Below are positions 54,019 to 61,864 of a stretch of DNA of 64,000 nucleotides, in pieces. The notes under the pieces were generated by a model. The model searched no databases and was not told the origin of the DNA. It was given only the letters and a program-made list of their open reading frames with translations. Made by a program: the position numbers and the translations under genes. Each line of letters starts with the position of its first letter. Position 1 is the stretch's first letter. This DNA comes from a virus. Location: positions 54,923 to 118,922 of the IMG/VR virus record IMGVR_UViG_3300021404_000006. One strand, given 5' to 3'.

Positions 54019-54463
54019 GCGGTTCCCATTCGTCGTTTAGGTCGTCATACTCTGCCGTGCCGTCGTACACGTCATCATCGTCGCGGTACTGCCAGCGCTT
54101 CAGGTCTACAGCGTACAACGCGTTGTCGTACTCCGGACATTCCATCGCCACCTCTGCCTCTGCGAGGTGCGCCTCCACCATCTCACCGAACCACGCGAAC
54201 AGTTCGCCATCGCTGTTGTTGGCGGCGTTCCAGACCAGCTCTGCGGATGTGATGGACCGCAGCGGCGGTACGTACGCGTTGCCCGTGATCCAGACGACGG
54301 GACCGTGCAGGGTACGCGCCTCATGGATGATGGTGTCGGCTACCTCGCGGGCTAGCTGGCGCACGATCCCCCCACCCATGATCACGGGCAGGGCTTCGGC
54401 GTACGGGTAGCGGCTGGTGGCTATCGCGATCTCGCCGTTCTGCGTGGTTGTGTAATTGCTCAT
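54008..54463 (-). CDS. Hypothetical protein (151 aa)
   Basis: Start MSNYTTTQNGEIAIATSRYP with GAGGAAGC upstream; a longer frame is rejected. Helical core (GGIVRQLAREVADTIIHEAR, FAWFGEMVEAHLAEAEVAME), acidic tail. Function unknown. Confidence 0.68.
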   Translation of the reverse strand: MSNYTTTQNGEIAIATSRYPYAEALPVIMGGGIVRQLAREVADTIIHEARTLHGPVVWITGNAYVPPLRSITSAELVWNAANNSDGELFAWFGEMVEAHLAEAEVAMECPEYDNALYAVDLKRWQYRDDDDVYDGTAEYDDLNDEWEPRDS

Positions 54464-54549
54464 GATGCTTCCTCGCTGCTGTTCAGTTCGCGCTGCTCTT
54501 CGATGGCTTCGATTAGCTCGGCTTCGGTCATGTCGTCTGACAGGTACAT
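54460..54549 (-). CDS. Acidic micro-protein (29 aa)
   Basis: MYLSDDMTEAELIEAIEEQR, then ELNSSEEAS: one acidic amphipathic helix. Start and stop overlap the neighbouring genes (TGATG, ATGA), and GGGGGG lies upstream. Function unknown. Confidence 0.6.
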   Translation of the reverse strand: MYLSDDMTEAELIEAIEEQRELNSSEEAS

Positions 54550-54788
54550 CAATGCATATCCCCCCTAGGCTTGAAGGTCCATTCGAGTACGCGGTCCCAT
54601 GCGCAAGCGAACCTAGGACCGCCGGCGTAGCCATTGAACCGGCTAACGAAATACCGGAGTTCACCGCTGGGCATGGTTACGGCAGTAAAGGAATACTGCT
54701 TACCCTGAATTACCCGCCGCCATATGCGGCTTTCGCCGTGGTTCGGGTCTTCGGGTATGTCGCGGAATATCTGACCGCGTTCGCTCAT
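54549..54788 (-). CDS. Hypothetical protein (79 aa)
   Basis: MSERGQIFRDIPEDPNHGES, then GKQYSFTAVTMPSGELRYFV and ACAWDRVLEWTFKPRG. ATGA overlap at the start. Function unknown. Confidence 0.66.
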   Translation of the reverse strand: MSERGQIFRDIPEDPNHGESRIWRRVIQGKQYSFTAVTMPSGELRYFVSRFNGYAGGPRFACAWDRVLEWTFKPRGDMH

Positions 54789-55147
54789 AGCTGATACCAT
54801 TCCTTGCTGACGGGATTCCAGTAGTGGATCTCGGTAGCGCCGGCGTTGGGCCTGCCGAAGTCGTCTAGCGGCTCGAATAGCTCTTGACTGCCGTATTCAG
54901 CGGCTTCCCCGGTACGAATACCGGAATAGTACAGTTCGCCGTCGTCATCGTAGATTTTGAACCACTGGCAAGGCGTACCCTGCCACTTGTCTTTACCGGC
55001 ATTAGCGGCGCGGTGCAGGATACCGAGGAGATCCTGGGACGCGTCACGCGGTCCCGTTAGCCCCCTCGCATTGCAGAGTGAGCCTAGCGGGTACTCTGGG
55101 TCTGCGATCGAGTCGTGCGTGATAAGCCATGCGTACGGAGCGGTCAT
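54785..55147 (-). CDS. Hypothetical protein (120 aa)
   Basis: ATGA overlap fixes the start (MTAPYAWLITHDSIADPEYP). QWFKIYDDDGELYYSGIRTG and IHYWNPVSKEWYQL: aromatic-rich. A family of this type is common in Streptomyces phages, role unknown. Confidence 0.67.
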   Translation of the reverse strand: MTAPYAWLITHDSIADPEYPLGSLCNARGLTGPRDASQDLLGILHRAANAGKDKWQGTPCQWFKIYDDDGELYYSGIRTGEAAEYGSQELFEPLDDFGRPNAGATEIHYWNPVSKEWYQL

Positions 55148-55314
55148 TGCTGGATAAACCATCCTATCTCGTCGCTATTGCCTAGCAGGTGGCCATTACC
55201 TAGCGGTGCGTACGTACCTCCGTCAGCGGCCACGTACAGAGCGTTTAGGCGGTCTGTGTCTGACAGATCCGGGTAGTTTTCGCGAAGGTGCCTGATAATC
55301 AGGGATAGGGTCAT
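55144..55314 (-). CDS. Hypothetical protein (56 aa)
   Basis: MTLSLIIRHLRENYPDLSDT, then GGTYAPLGNGHLLGNSDEIG. ATGA overlap with the next gene. Function unknown. Confidence 0.65.
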   Translation of the reverse strand: MTLSLIIRHLRENYPDLSDTDRLNALYVAADGGTYAPLGNGHLLGNSDEIGWFIQQ

Positions 55315-55324
55315 CGCTAATTCC

Positions 55325-55549
55325 CTACAGGATCGGGCTGGGATTAGGGATCGGGTCCTTGGAGTTCTCTTCCATCCACTGGATTTGATCCACGACCTTA
55401 AAGGCTATGGTCTCTTTACCTACGTTCGGGAAGAGCATTGCGTAGTGCAGAGGATAGGTAGCCATTAGCTGGCCCCTCTGCTCTTGTGTCATGTTGCGGA
55501 GAAAGAAACGGAGTAGTTCATCTTTCTCTGGCGGATTGATGTGGCGCAT
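55325..55549 (-). CDS. Hypothetical protein (74 aa), paralogue of the 59850 protein
   Basis: Shares the pattern MTxEQRxxLM, then LxYxxxFPxVxxETI, then VVxD/Q with the 59850 protein. All helical. Function unknown; the two copies show duplication within this block. Confidence 0.68.
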   Translation of the reverse strand: MRHINPPEKDELLRFFLRNMTQEQRGQLMATYPLHYAMLFPNVGKETIAFKVVDQIQWMEENSKDPIPNPSPIL

Positions 55550-55560
55550 TGGTTACCCTC

Positions 55561-55830
55561 CTAGAAAGGCGGTGCGAATTGCTTTGCGCGCTGTGCCGCG
55601 AAGGTTTCGTCAATGTGATGGATGATACCGCCGAAGTAGTGCGTGGAGGCGATTATTTGCAGCATGTAGGCGATGCGGTGCGCATCATTGGGATCGTCTC
55701 CGTAGATAGCGCCGATTTGCTCGCACAGCATGATTACCTCTTTGTAATCGCTGCTGTTGTATGCGGCCAGCATCTTTTCTGAAAGAATGTTAACGCTATC
55801 GATAGCGGCTCGGTATTCTGATAGCTCCAT
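55561..55830 (-). CDS. Hypothetical protein (89 aa)
   Basis: Start MELSEYRAAIDSVNILSEKM, helical throughout (YKEVIMLCEQIGAIYGDDPN). Three-base gap to the upstream gene. Function unknown. Confidence 0.66.
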   Translation of the reverse strand: MELSEYRAAIDSVNILSEKMLAAYNSSDYKEVIMLCEQIGAIYGDDPNDAHRIAYMLQIIASTHYFGGIIHHIDETFAAQRAKQFAPPF

Positions 55831-55832
55831 GG

Positions 55833-56018
55833 CTACTCGCTTTCGTCGCTGTGGTTGTACTCGTTGGGGCATCGGCCGGCTGGCGCGGGAGTGAACAGCG
55901 TAGAGATAGAGTCGTCCCACCTAAAGCCGCACGCGCCACACTCGGCTACGTCGTTGGGGTCTGTGTCTGGCGTAGCGGCTACCTTAGCGAGCATGGCCGC
56001 GTATGCTTCTGGCGTCAT
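55833..56018 (-). CDS. Small zinc-ribbon protein (61 aa)
   Basis: AECGACGFRWDDSISTLFTP, then GRCPNEYNH: Cys-x2-Cys plus Cys and His ligands. Function unknown. Confidence 0.68.
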   Translation of the reverse strand: MTPEAYAAMLAKVAATPDTDPNDVAECGACGFRWDDSISTLFTPAPAGRCPNEYNHSDESE

Positions 56019-56203
56019 GCGTTGCTCTCCGGTTCGTGCTTACGGTTAGCGTAGGAAAGATCGCACACGTCATAATCGAGTGAATCCACCCATATGCCGG
56101 CGGGTGACGGGCTGATTACCTTACGGCAGTGCTTGCAGCGCTCATGCGCGACGATAGGCGGTTTCCCTGCCTGCCTTGCGCGTAGCATCTCGATGGGAGT
56201 CAT
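56015..56203 (-). CDS. Small zinc-binding protein (62 aa)
   Basis: HERCKHCRKVISPSPAGIWV, then DVCDLSYANRKHEPE: Cys-x2-Cys...Cys...His. ATGA overlaps at both ends. Function unknown. Confidence 0.68.
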   Translation of the reverse strand: MTPIEMLRARQAGKPPIVAHERCKHCRKVISPSPAGIWVDSLDYDVCDLSYANRKHEPESNA

Positions 56204-56400
56204 TCGTTGTCCTCTGACATGGCGTAGGCCTCTGCGCGCTCATGCGCTATCTGTGAGGCGATGCGGCGGGTAGTGCGGTCTGCGGACAGTGAAAGCGCGT
56301 AGATCTCTGCGTCGCCCATTCTCTTGATTTGCCGGGCGATGTGCCGGACAGTGGCGGAGTCGATTTGCTTGGCAGTGTTGACTCGTCGCGGCTTAGCCAT
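56200..56400 (-). CDS. Hypothetical basic protein (66 aa)
   Basis: Basic helices (RHIARQIKRMGDAEIYALSL, TTRRIASQIAHERAEAYAM); might be a DNA-binding small protein, but no HTH can be assigned. Confidence 0.66.
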   Translation of the reverse strand: MAKPRRVNTAKQIDSATVRHIARQIKRMGDAEIYALSLSADRTTRRIASQIAHERAEAYAMSEDNE

Positions 56401-56405
56401 TTCGC

Positions 56406-56774
56406 TTACTCTCCGTAGTAATAGGTTGTGCCTAGGAATTCGACGGATGAAAAATCGGTTTGCAGGTCACTGGCGTACTGGTCATAGTCGAAGTAAGAAG
56501 CGATGCCGGTTTTGTCCAGGTCCCATTTGTCGTTAGCATCATCGCCGGCGTACTTTTTCCAGTGGTCATCTGAGATCATGGCCCCGAATTCGTCGCCAAT
56601 GGCTTCTACCAGTTGACGGAGCGCCTTTAGCTCTTCGATTTCATCGGCCCAGAGTTCGCGGTCGGATTCTGACATGTCGTCATCGTCTAGGAATGCGAGG
56701 TAATCGATGCGGTCTGTTACCTGGCTATCGCTGATAATGTTTTCGTCGCGTAGGCTGTCGCGGTCGGTTGTCAT
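56406..56774 (-). CDS. Acidic protein with ArdA-like C-terminal pattern (122 aa)
   Basis: Very acidic (YLAFLDDDDMSESDRELWAD). DDHWKKYAGDDANDKWDLDK and IASYFDYDQYASDLQTDFSS resemble the C-terminal fold of antirestriction ArdA-type DNA mimics. Only one such region is present and similarity is by pattern, so an antirestriction role is a hypothesis. Confidence 0.55.
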   Translation of the reverse strand: MTTDRDSLRDENIISDSQVTDRIDYLAFLDDDDMSESDRELWADEIEELKALRQLVEAIGDEFGAMISDDHWKKYAGDDANDKWDLDKTGIASYFDYDQYASDLQTDFSSVEFLGTTYYYGE

Positions 56775-56850
56775 TTACCCTACTCGCTTTCGTTGTTTTA
56801 CTTGCCCCTGGTTACGCTGCATCTAGCGTCGCGTATTGGTCGGGGACGGT

Positions 56851-57204
56851 TTACGGGTGATTGGGGGTCCGGTAGGTGTTGTTGTCGGCGGTGGTCCTGC
56901 TGTCGTCCTCGCCCATGGCGTACATGACCCAGGACGGCGCGTTGTCCTGCCCTAGGATGGCGTCTACAGGCTCAAAGCGGGGACCATCGGGAGTGTCGCG
57001 GACAGTGCCAATGAGCACGTCTCGCCCGCTGGCGTGGCTTCCGTAGGTCATGTAGATCTCGAATGAGTCGCGCTCTCCGGCGATGGGCACAAGGCGAACG
57101 CCTGCGTTCCAGCCGCGAAGGTGCACGGGTCCGGCACTGCCGCGTCCCCCGATGCCTACCTCATTGCCTCGCCCGTTGGTGGCGGTTGTGTAGAAGCGTG
57201 CCAT
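56851..57204 (-). CDS. Hypothetical protein (117 aa)
   Basis: MARFYTTATNGRGNEVGIGG, beta-rich (FEIYMTYGSHASGRDVLIGT), disordered end (TADNNTYRTPNHP). Function unknown. Confidence 0.68.
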   Translation of the reverse strand: MARFYTTATNGRGNEVGIGGRGSAGPVHLRGWNAGVRLVPIAGERDSFEIYMTYGSHASGRDVLIGTVRDTPDGPRFEPVDAILGQDNAPSWVMYAMGEDDSRTTADNNTYRTPNHP

Positions 57205-57208
57205 GGTA

Positions 57209-57388
57209 TTACCTTCCCATTTGGTTTAGGCGGATTATCTGGCCAGCAACAGCCCCGCATGTGAGCAATAGCTGTAGGCCATTTATCCACCACTGGTGAT
57301 ATATGCATTCCAGTGAAATGCAGACGACAGATATTGTCAGAATTGCGGCTACGTGCTGCCAGAAGATAGCCAAACTCCGATGGGTCAT
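57209..57388 (-). CDS. Two-helix membrane protein (59 aa)
   Basis: WQHVAAILTISVVCISLECI and GLQLLLTCGAVAGQIIRL; GAAAG precedes the ATG. Function unknown. Confidence 0.65.
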   Translation of the reverse strand: MTHRSLAIFWQHVAAILTISVVCISLECIYHQWWINGLQLLLTCGAVAGQIIRLNQMGR

Positions 57389-57404
57389 ATCGCTTTTCTT
57401 TCGG

Positions 57405-57536
57405 CTAGCGGTTGTCCTGGTACGGGTCTGTGGCTTCGATGTATTCGGTATCGGTCATACCGTCGCGTAGAGCAGAATCCAGGTCATAGGCGGAGTCGGT
57501 TAGGTAGCGCTGGTAGGCGGCGGACATGAGCGTCAT
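57405..57536 (-). CDS. Hypothetical protein (43 aa)
   Basis: MTLMSAAYQRYLTDSAYDLD, then DTEYIEATDPYQDN. ATGA overlap with the upstream gene. Function unknown. Confidence 0.62.
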   Translation of the reverse strand: MTLMSAAYQRYLTDSAYDLDSALRDGMTDTEYIEATDPYQDNR

Positions 57537-57811
57537 ACCAGCCGCAACCCTTGCAGGGCACGCGCGGGAGCCGATAGGCCGACATTCTGTCCGGTGGGGT
57601 CCTCCTGCACTATGAGATCCACGGCACGCCGGAAACTCGCTAGCCCGTACTTGTCTATGACTCCGCAGAGCAGGAATACCAAGTCGGTAGGGGTTAGCTG
57701 AATTTCTACCGTAGGCTTATCCTCCGCATCTATGTCATGCGCATTAATGGATAGTCCGTAGCGGTTTTCTGTGTCGTAAGACATTAGGTCTACGATGCGG
57801 TGTGTGGTCAT
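57533..57811 (-). CDS. Hypothetical protein (92 aa)
   Basis: LSINAHDIDAEDKPTVEIQL, then PTDLVFLLCGVIDKYGLASF. Function unknown. Confidence 0.67.
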   Translation of the reverse strand: MTTHRIVDLMSYDTENRYGLSINAHDIDAEDKPTVEIQLTPTDLVFLLCGVIDKYGLASFRRAVDLIVQEDPTGQNVGLSAPARALQGLRLV

Positions 57812-57815
57812 TGGC

Positions 57816-58097
57816 TTACCTCTTTGGATCGTGGCGGGGAGCGTTTACCTCACGTGAGGTGTGCTTGACGGCTGCGAACCGGCCATCACTGCTAAAGGTC
57901 CATACGCTGTGGTGGTCGCCTTGGACGGTCACAGTCTGGCCGGTAACGCGGTCATACCGCGTCCAAGGCCCTAGTTCCATGCGCTTAATCCACAGTCGGC
58001 CGTTGATATACATCTGGTGTGTGCGCGCCGGCCGGTATTGCGGGAAGTAGGGGCCATCGTAATCGTACTGGCGGCCATTCAGATCTTTACCCAGCAT
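57816..58097 (-). CDS. Hypothetical protein (93 aa)
   Basis: Aromatic/basic (QYRPARTHQMYINGRLWIKR), strands (GQTVTVQGDHHSVWTF). Overlaps the upstream gene by 11 bases. Function unknown. Confidence 0.66.
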   Translation of the reverse strand: MLGKDLNGRQYDYDGPYFPQYRPARTHQMYINGRLWIKRMELGPWTRYDRVTGQTVTVQGDHHSVWTFSSDGRFAAVKHTSREVNAPRHDPKR

Positions 58098-58455
58098 TTG
58101 AGTAACGCCTTCCGTAGCGGGATTCCGGGTTTGAGATGAAACTGGTCTTGCGTGCGAATTCAGCGGCTCTAACTCCGCCCATACCGCATTTCAGCAGGAC
58201 GTTAAGAGCGGTAGCGGCATTCTCGGCACGTTCGCGGACCTTCGCTAGCTGCTCTGCGGCTACGATTCGCTTGGCTTCTGCTAGGCTTACTCCGCTTTCG
58301 CACCAATGGCACATCCAGTCGATACCGCATCCGCCCACGTAGGTACCGTGCACGCAGAGGTCGCCATCGTAGTAACTCTGAGTCGGACGGTCGTCACGGT
58401 CGTCGCGGTCGTCCATATCGGACATGAGATCATCGTAAGAATAGAACTCGCTCAC
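58087..58455 (-). CDS. Cys-containing hypothetical protein (122 aa)
   Basis: GTG 58455 with GGAGG upstream. An acidic D/R stretch (MDDRDDRDDRPTQS), GGCGIDWMCHWCESG zinc-like cluster, and a C-terminal helix. Function unknown. Confidence 0.65.
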   Translation of the reverse strand: MSEFYSYDDLMSDMDDRDDRDDRPTQSYYDGDLCVHGTYVGGCGIDWMCHWCESGVSLAEAKRIVAAEQLAKVRERAENAATALNVLLKCGMGGVRAAEFARKTSFISNPESRYGRRYSNAG

Positions 58456-58459
58456 GGTT

Positions 58460-58648
58460 TTACCTCCGCCGGCGATTGTAAGAAAAGCGGGTAATTCCGC
58501 CATTGGCGGCCATTGTCTCGGTTATGAGAATGCGCATGGATTGCTTTGTGTCGGCTTTGAGGATTCCCCATGGGGTACGCGCATACCAGCGGATACCGCT
58601 GGAATTCATGTCAGCCCGAAATATGTCTATTCCCCTGTAAGTCCACAC
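58460..58648 (-). CDS. Hypothetical protein (62 aa)
   Basis: MWTYRGIDIFRADMNSSGIR, then WGILKADTKQSMRILITE. Basic end. Function unknown. Confidence 0.66.
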   Translation of the reverse strand: MWTYRGIDIFRADMNSSGIRWYARTPWGILKADTKQSMRILITETMAANGGITRFSYNRRRR

Positions 58649-58651
58649 GGT

Positions 58652-58864
58652 TTACCTCTCGGTGGGGTTGCCGTAGTAATCGGTTTGCCCAGGTTGGTCT
58701 AGCAGAGCTTCAATTACCTCTTTGATGATGGCGCTGGCGTTGCTTGCGCTAGTGCGCGCGGACATAGGATTGGCGGTAACGTCTCGCTTGGCACTGATAA
58801 CGCATCGGTTAGCGCTATGCAGTTTCTCGGCCAGTGCTTTTGCGGTCGCGTTGTCGATTGGCAT
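58652..58864 (-). CDS. Hypothetical protein (70 aa)
   Basis: Helical (NATAKALAEKLHSANRCVIS, SAIIKEVIEALLDQ). Function unknown. Confidence 0.66.
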   Translation of the reverse strand: MPIDNATAKALAEKLHSANRCVISAKRDVTANPMSARTSASNASAIIKEVIEALLDQPGQTDYYGNPTER

Positions 58865-58867
58865 TGA

Positions 58868-59110
58868 TCACTCCGCTAGTTCGGGGAATTCATCAGGCCA
58901 CGTCTCGCGGTAAACGACTGTCCCGTGATTGTTGATGCGCTCTTGCGTGACGGTCATGTACTTGTATGCGAAGACCATATTTTTCGGATGTGACCTGATG
59001 CGCAGTTCATCTAGAATGGCATCCCTAGCGCGCTTCTCACTGTCGCTATCGATTGGAACTGACGCGTGCCACACACCGTATCCGTCAGCCCACGTTACTA
59101 TCTGCTCCAT
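58868..59110 (-). CDS. Hypothetical protein (80 aa)
   Basis: VTWADGYGVWHASVPIDSDS, helix (EKRARDAILDELRIRS), strand (KYMTVTQERINNHGTVVYRE). Function unknown. Confidence 0.67.
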   Translation of the reverse strand: MEQIVTWADGYGVWHASVPIDSDSEKRARDAILDELRIRSHPKNMVFAYKYMTVTQERINNHGTVVYRETWPDEFPELAE

Positions 59111-59114
59111 TGTC

Positions 59115-59354
59115 CTACCTCACGGAGGTTAGTTCGTTTGTGATGGCGGATAGCTTCCACGGTAGGACGCGAAAGCCTTTACCAGGTACCGGCCACACGC
59201 GGTAATGATCGTTGCCGACACGCGTTGTCTTGACAGTGAAGCATTCTCCGTCTACCAGTCGCCGGCGGATAGTGTTTGATATGGCTACCTCACTCATATA
59301 TGTGCGTTCTCGCATGAGGGTAGCGAAGGTTGCCGGATACAGGAATACAGGCAT
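59115..59354 (-). CDS. Hypothetical protein (79 aa)
   Basis: MPVFLYPATFATLMRERTYM, then VKTTRVGNDHYRVWPVPGKG. A second ATG (MSEVAISNTIRRRLVDG) is a possible start. Function unknown. Confidence 0.65.
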   Translation of the reverse strand: MPVFLYPATFATLMRERTYMSEVAISNTIRRRLVDGECFTVKTTRVGNDHYRVWPVPGKGFRVLPWKLSAITNELTSVR

Positions 59355-59367
59355 TTGCTTACCTCCG

Positions 59368-59583
59368 TCAATGGAGCGGTAGCGGGCTAGTCACAAGATC
59401 GCCCGTTACCAGGGTTTGCATGTCTACTGAGTGACCATGCCTGATATTGTGCCATGGCAGGATATGGTTCCTGCTTACACCCGTTAGGGTCATGGCCCGT
59501 TGCTTTACATGGTGGGCACCTCCATTGCCCAGACGATAAGCGATGCCGATTGGCGGCCGGATTGGTAGGTTACTCGAATTCAT
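59368..59583 (-). CDS. Hypothetical protein (71 aa)
   Basis: Start at MNSSNLPIRPPIGIAYRLGN, overlapping the upstream gene by 14 bases; the earlier ATG at 59613 is inside that gene. Function unknown. Confidence 0.58.
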   Translation of the reverse strand: MNSSNLPIRPPIGIAYRLGNGGAHHVKQRAMTLTGVSRNHILPWHNIRHGHSVDMQTLVTGDLVTSPLPLH

Positions 59584-59773
59584 CCTTCCATAGCTCGGAA
59601 TCGGCTCGGTCAAGTCCGTCTAGAGACAAGCCTTCAAATTCTGCCACGTGGCCGCGACACAGATTCATGTCCGCATCGTCACTGTCCATTGGCTCGAATT
59701 CGCTGTTTTCGTCTGCGCACCATGCGCAATCGTTGCCGGCCGGAGTCTTATACCAGTCGTCTTTCATGCTCAC
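59570..59773 (-). CDS. Small acidic zinc protein (67 aa)
   Basis: GTG with GGAGGG 8 bases upstream. NDCAWCADENSEFEPMDSDD, then NLCRGHVAEFE: two Cys pairs and a His. Function unknown. Confidence 0.66.
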   Translation of the reverse strand: MSMKDDWYKTPAGNDCAWCADENSEFEPMDSDDADMNLCRGHVAEFEGLSLDGLDRADSELWKDEFE

Positions 59774-59788
59774 GGGGTTACCCTCCGT

Positions 59789-59899
59789 TTACCTAAACCA
59801 GATGCGCGCAATGCGCTTGTTGACGGTCGGGGCGTCGCTAGGTGTGCTGTTAGGCTTGGGCGCTGGTTTGGGTCGCTGAATTTGGGTCTGGCCGGCCAT
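59789..59899 (-). CDS. Pro-rich micro-protein (36 aa)
   Basis: MAGQTQIQRPKPAPKPNSTP, then VNKRIARIWFR. GGAG precedes the ATG. Overlaps the upstream gene by 50 bases. Function unknown. Confidence 0.52.
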   Translation of the reverse strand: MAGQTQIQRPKPAPKPNSTPSDAPTVNKRIARIWFR

Positions 59900-60110
59900 A
59901 ACGGTACTCCGAATTCTGCTCGGTTAGAGCGTCGCTTACTACGGTTGTGATCGTTTCATGGCTCACGCTAGGGAAGGTTCGCGAGTAGAGCAGCGGTCGC
60001 TCCGACATTAGCAGCTTGCGCTGCTCCATGGTCATGTGCTGGATTAGCCACGCGGCTAGCTCCTCCGCATCGCCGATCCCCATGGATTTGCCGACAGAAT
60101 TGTAAAGCAC
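59850..60110 (-). CDS. Hypothetical protein (86 aa), paralogue of the 55325 protein
   Basis: HMTMEQRKLLMSERPLLYSR, then TFPSVSHETITTVVSDAL mirrors 55325. GTG start. The C-terminal tail overlaps the 59789 gene. Function unknown. Confidence 0.66.
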   Translation of the reverse strand: MLYNSVGKSMGIGDAEELAAWLIQHMTMEQRKLLMSERPLLYSRTFPSVSHETITTVVSDALTEQNSEYRYGRPDPNSATQTSAQA

Positions 60111-60115
60111 GGTGG

Positions 60116-60370
60116 TTACTGCCTTTCGTCATGGTCTGCGATAAGCGCTAGCACGCCATCGCCTAGGGTGGTGAACTCGCCCGGTACGCGTGCTGATGAA
60201 CGCTCGGCTAGTGAACCGTGGGGCCGGAATGCTTCTATCCCGTTGGGTCCGGCGTTAACGGTTCCGATTATCTGGTTATGCCAGTCGGTAACCTCGCTTA
60301 CCGGGCGATCGTAGACAGAGACGGAATGGTCAGAGGTGGCTTTGCATCGGAGTAGGACAGATATATCCAT
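60116..60370 (-). CDS. Hypothetical protein (84 aa)
   Basis: MDISVLLRCKATSDHSVSVY, then WHNQIIGTVNAGPNGIEAFR. Beta-rich. Function unknown. Confidence 0.66.
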   Translation of the reverse strand: MDISVLLRCKATSDHSVSVYDRPVSEVTDWHNQIIGTVNAGPNGIEAFRPHGSLAERSSARVPGEFTTLGDGVLALIADHDERQ

Positions 60371-60380
60371 GGCCTTACCC

Positions 60381-60599
60381 TTAGAACGTGGTTTCCGTGA
60401 CCAGGGTTACCGGGAAGTCCTCCGGAGTGACGCGGGTTGAACCGATGGGCGCACCGTAAACGTCGCACGCCACGTAAGTAACCTCATGCCCGCATAGAAT
60501 GCGGTGCGACATGTCTTCGCGTTCGCTTACGCTGTTGTCGGTGGCGTAGATCCACATCCGTTGGAGCGCGACGGTAGCCTTTACGTGTTCGGTTTTCAC
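60381..60599 (-). CDS. Hypothetical protein (72 aa)
   Basis: GTG 60599 with AGGGGGG upstream; the longer frame to 60701 overlaps the previous gene. MKTEHVKATVALQRMWIYAT, then HEVTYVACDVYGAPIGSTRV. Function unknown. Confidence 0.65.
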   Translation of the reverse strand: MKTEHVKATVALQRMWIYATDNSVSEREDMSHRILCGHEVTYVACDVYGAPIGSTRVTPEDFPVTLVTETTF

Positions 60600-60609
60600 A
60601 AGGTCCCCC

Positions 60610-60912
60610 CTAGTGAATTTCGTGCTTGTTGTCCAAGGCGGAATAGGTGACGGTCCAGTGACGGACGACAACTGCCTCATGTAGACCAGCGCGGTAATCA
60701 ACCATCGCTGTGTAGGGCATGCGTGGCTTGCGGGTACGGTCTAGGAACCTAACCAGGTCAGCGCCGGACATGTCCGAATACTGCTTTCGGTTCACGCGGC
60801 GTATGCTAGCCTCTATTGCTCGGCTATCTGGGTGTGATGTGTTCCAATGCGGTCTTGGAGAGACTACGGCCGGCGGTAGTGGCATGCGAGCATACTTGTT
60901 CTGAGTACCCAT
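60610..60912 (-). CDS. Hypothetical protein (100 aa)
   Basis: SRAIEASIRRVNRKQYSDMS, then helices and strands (VVVRHWTVTYSALDNK). GAGAGGT precedes the ATG. Function unknown. Confidence 0.68.
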   Translation of the reverse strand: MGTQNKYARMPLPPAVVSPRPHWNTSHPDSRAIEASIRRVNRKQYSDMSGADLVRFLDRTRKPRMPYTAMVDYRAGLHEAVVVRHWTVTYSALDNKHEIH

Positions 60913-60915
60913 GGC

Positions 60916-61080
60916 TTACCTCTCGGTGGGCTTGGAGCAGACGTGATGCGTAATGCAGACGTGCACGCGGCACGTGGGGCAAGCTGCGAACGTGTGGCGT
61001 CCGTTCCTGCCATAGCTGCCTGTAGATGCTGCCAGGCGCGTGTGGAGCGCGCTGATTATGGCCGCGTAGTGCTCACCCAT
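60916..61080 (-). CDS. Cys/His-rich small protein (54 aa)
   Basis: MGEHYAAIISALHTRLAAST, then CPTCRVHVCITHHVCSK: a compact zinc cluster. GAAAGGATC lies 9 bases upstream. Function unknown. Confidence 0.62.
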   Translation of the reverse strand: MGEHYAAIISALHTRLAASTGSYGRNGRHTFAACPTCRVHVCITHHVCSKPTER

Positions 61081-61166
61081 GGCATGATCCTTTCAGAGAC
61101 TGCCCTAGTCACGTTGCATCCAGCATCACGCCTAAAGCTGGCGTTCGCTAGCGATACGGCCAGAAA

Positions 61167-61475
61167 CTAGCGGCAGTCTAGGACTAGGGCGTGGGCATCG
61201 GAGGGGGCATCGTACGTGTCGTGGTCGCGAACGTCCGTGTAGAGGACAACTACGTCCGTACCCAGCACGTGCCAGGGTGCCGCGATGCTGTCAGCCATGA
61301 GGGTATTGAGATGTGCGGCTGTTTTGCTGTGGTTCCAGGTAGCGAACGCTGCGCATGTCCTCGCGGTAGGTGAGAGGCCAGTCGCGTTCGCCGCGTTGCC
61401 CGCTAGGCTCGCGCCGGCGATGCCCGCGAAGGCTACGCCGGCAGCTAGCGCTGTGATCTTGAGTCGCGTGATCAT
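61167..61475 (-). CDS. Small secreted protein (102 aa)
   Basis: Signal peptide MITRLKITALAAGVAFAGIA, cleavage near NAANA-TG. The ATGA overlap with the 61472 gene supports this start over the one four codons upstream. Exported domain ~70 aa with two Cys. Function unknown. Confidence 0.7.
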   Translation of the reverse strand: MITRLKITALAAGVAFAGIAGASLAGNAANATGLSPTARTCAAFATWNHSKTAAHLNTLMADSIAAPWHVLGTDVVVLYTDVRDHDTYDAPSDAHALVLDCR

Positions 61476-61639
61476 GAGAAGTTCCATCCTCCGTCTGTCC
61501 GCGCGTCGCCAACGCTCCGCACGTACTCTACTAGTGACGCGACAGCATCGGATGCGTATCCGTCAATCTGTCGCTTGGTGGCTGTGTCTGCGTCGCGCTG
61601 TGTCCAGTTAAGGAAAATGAGCAGCTTGAATTCATCCAT
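61472..61639 (-). CDS. Hypothetical protein (55 aa), first gene of the minus-strand block
   Basis: MDEFKLLIFLNWTQRDADTA, then YASDAVASLVEYVRSVGDAR. GGGGGG 8 bases before the ATG. The promoter should lie in 61640-61800, but no clear hexamers are seen. Confidence 0.68.
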   Translation of the reverse strand: MDEFKLLIFLNWTQRDADTATKRQIDGYASDAVASLVEYVRSVGDARTDGGWNFS

Positions 61640-61792
61640 CGTTATTACCCCCCGATTTGATTCTGATATTCCTGCTATTTCGGCTTTATCTCTGCGTGGC
61701 TGGTATTAGCGAACAATGGCTAATGACGATCAGTTTTCACACAAACGCGAATCTCACGCGTCACAGGTAGATTTGGCTGAAATAAGTAGTCA

Positions 61793-61831
61793 GCACTAGT
61801 TAGGGAATTATGTTTTCAACCTAACTAGTGC
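61793..61831. repeat. 12-bp inverted repeat
   Basis: GCACTAGTTAGG (61793-61804) and CCTAACTAGTGC (61820-61831), perfect, with a 15-nt loop. Possible terminator or protein-binding site upstream of the minus-strand gene block. Confidence 0.7.
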
Positions 61832-61864
61832 CTAGCGCGACTAGTGTCATCTGATGACTGGCCT

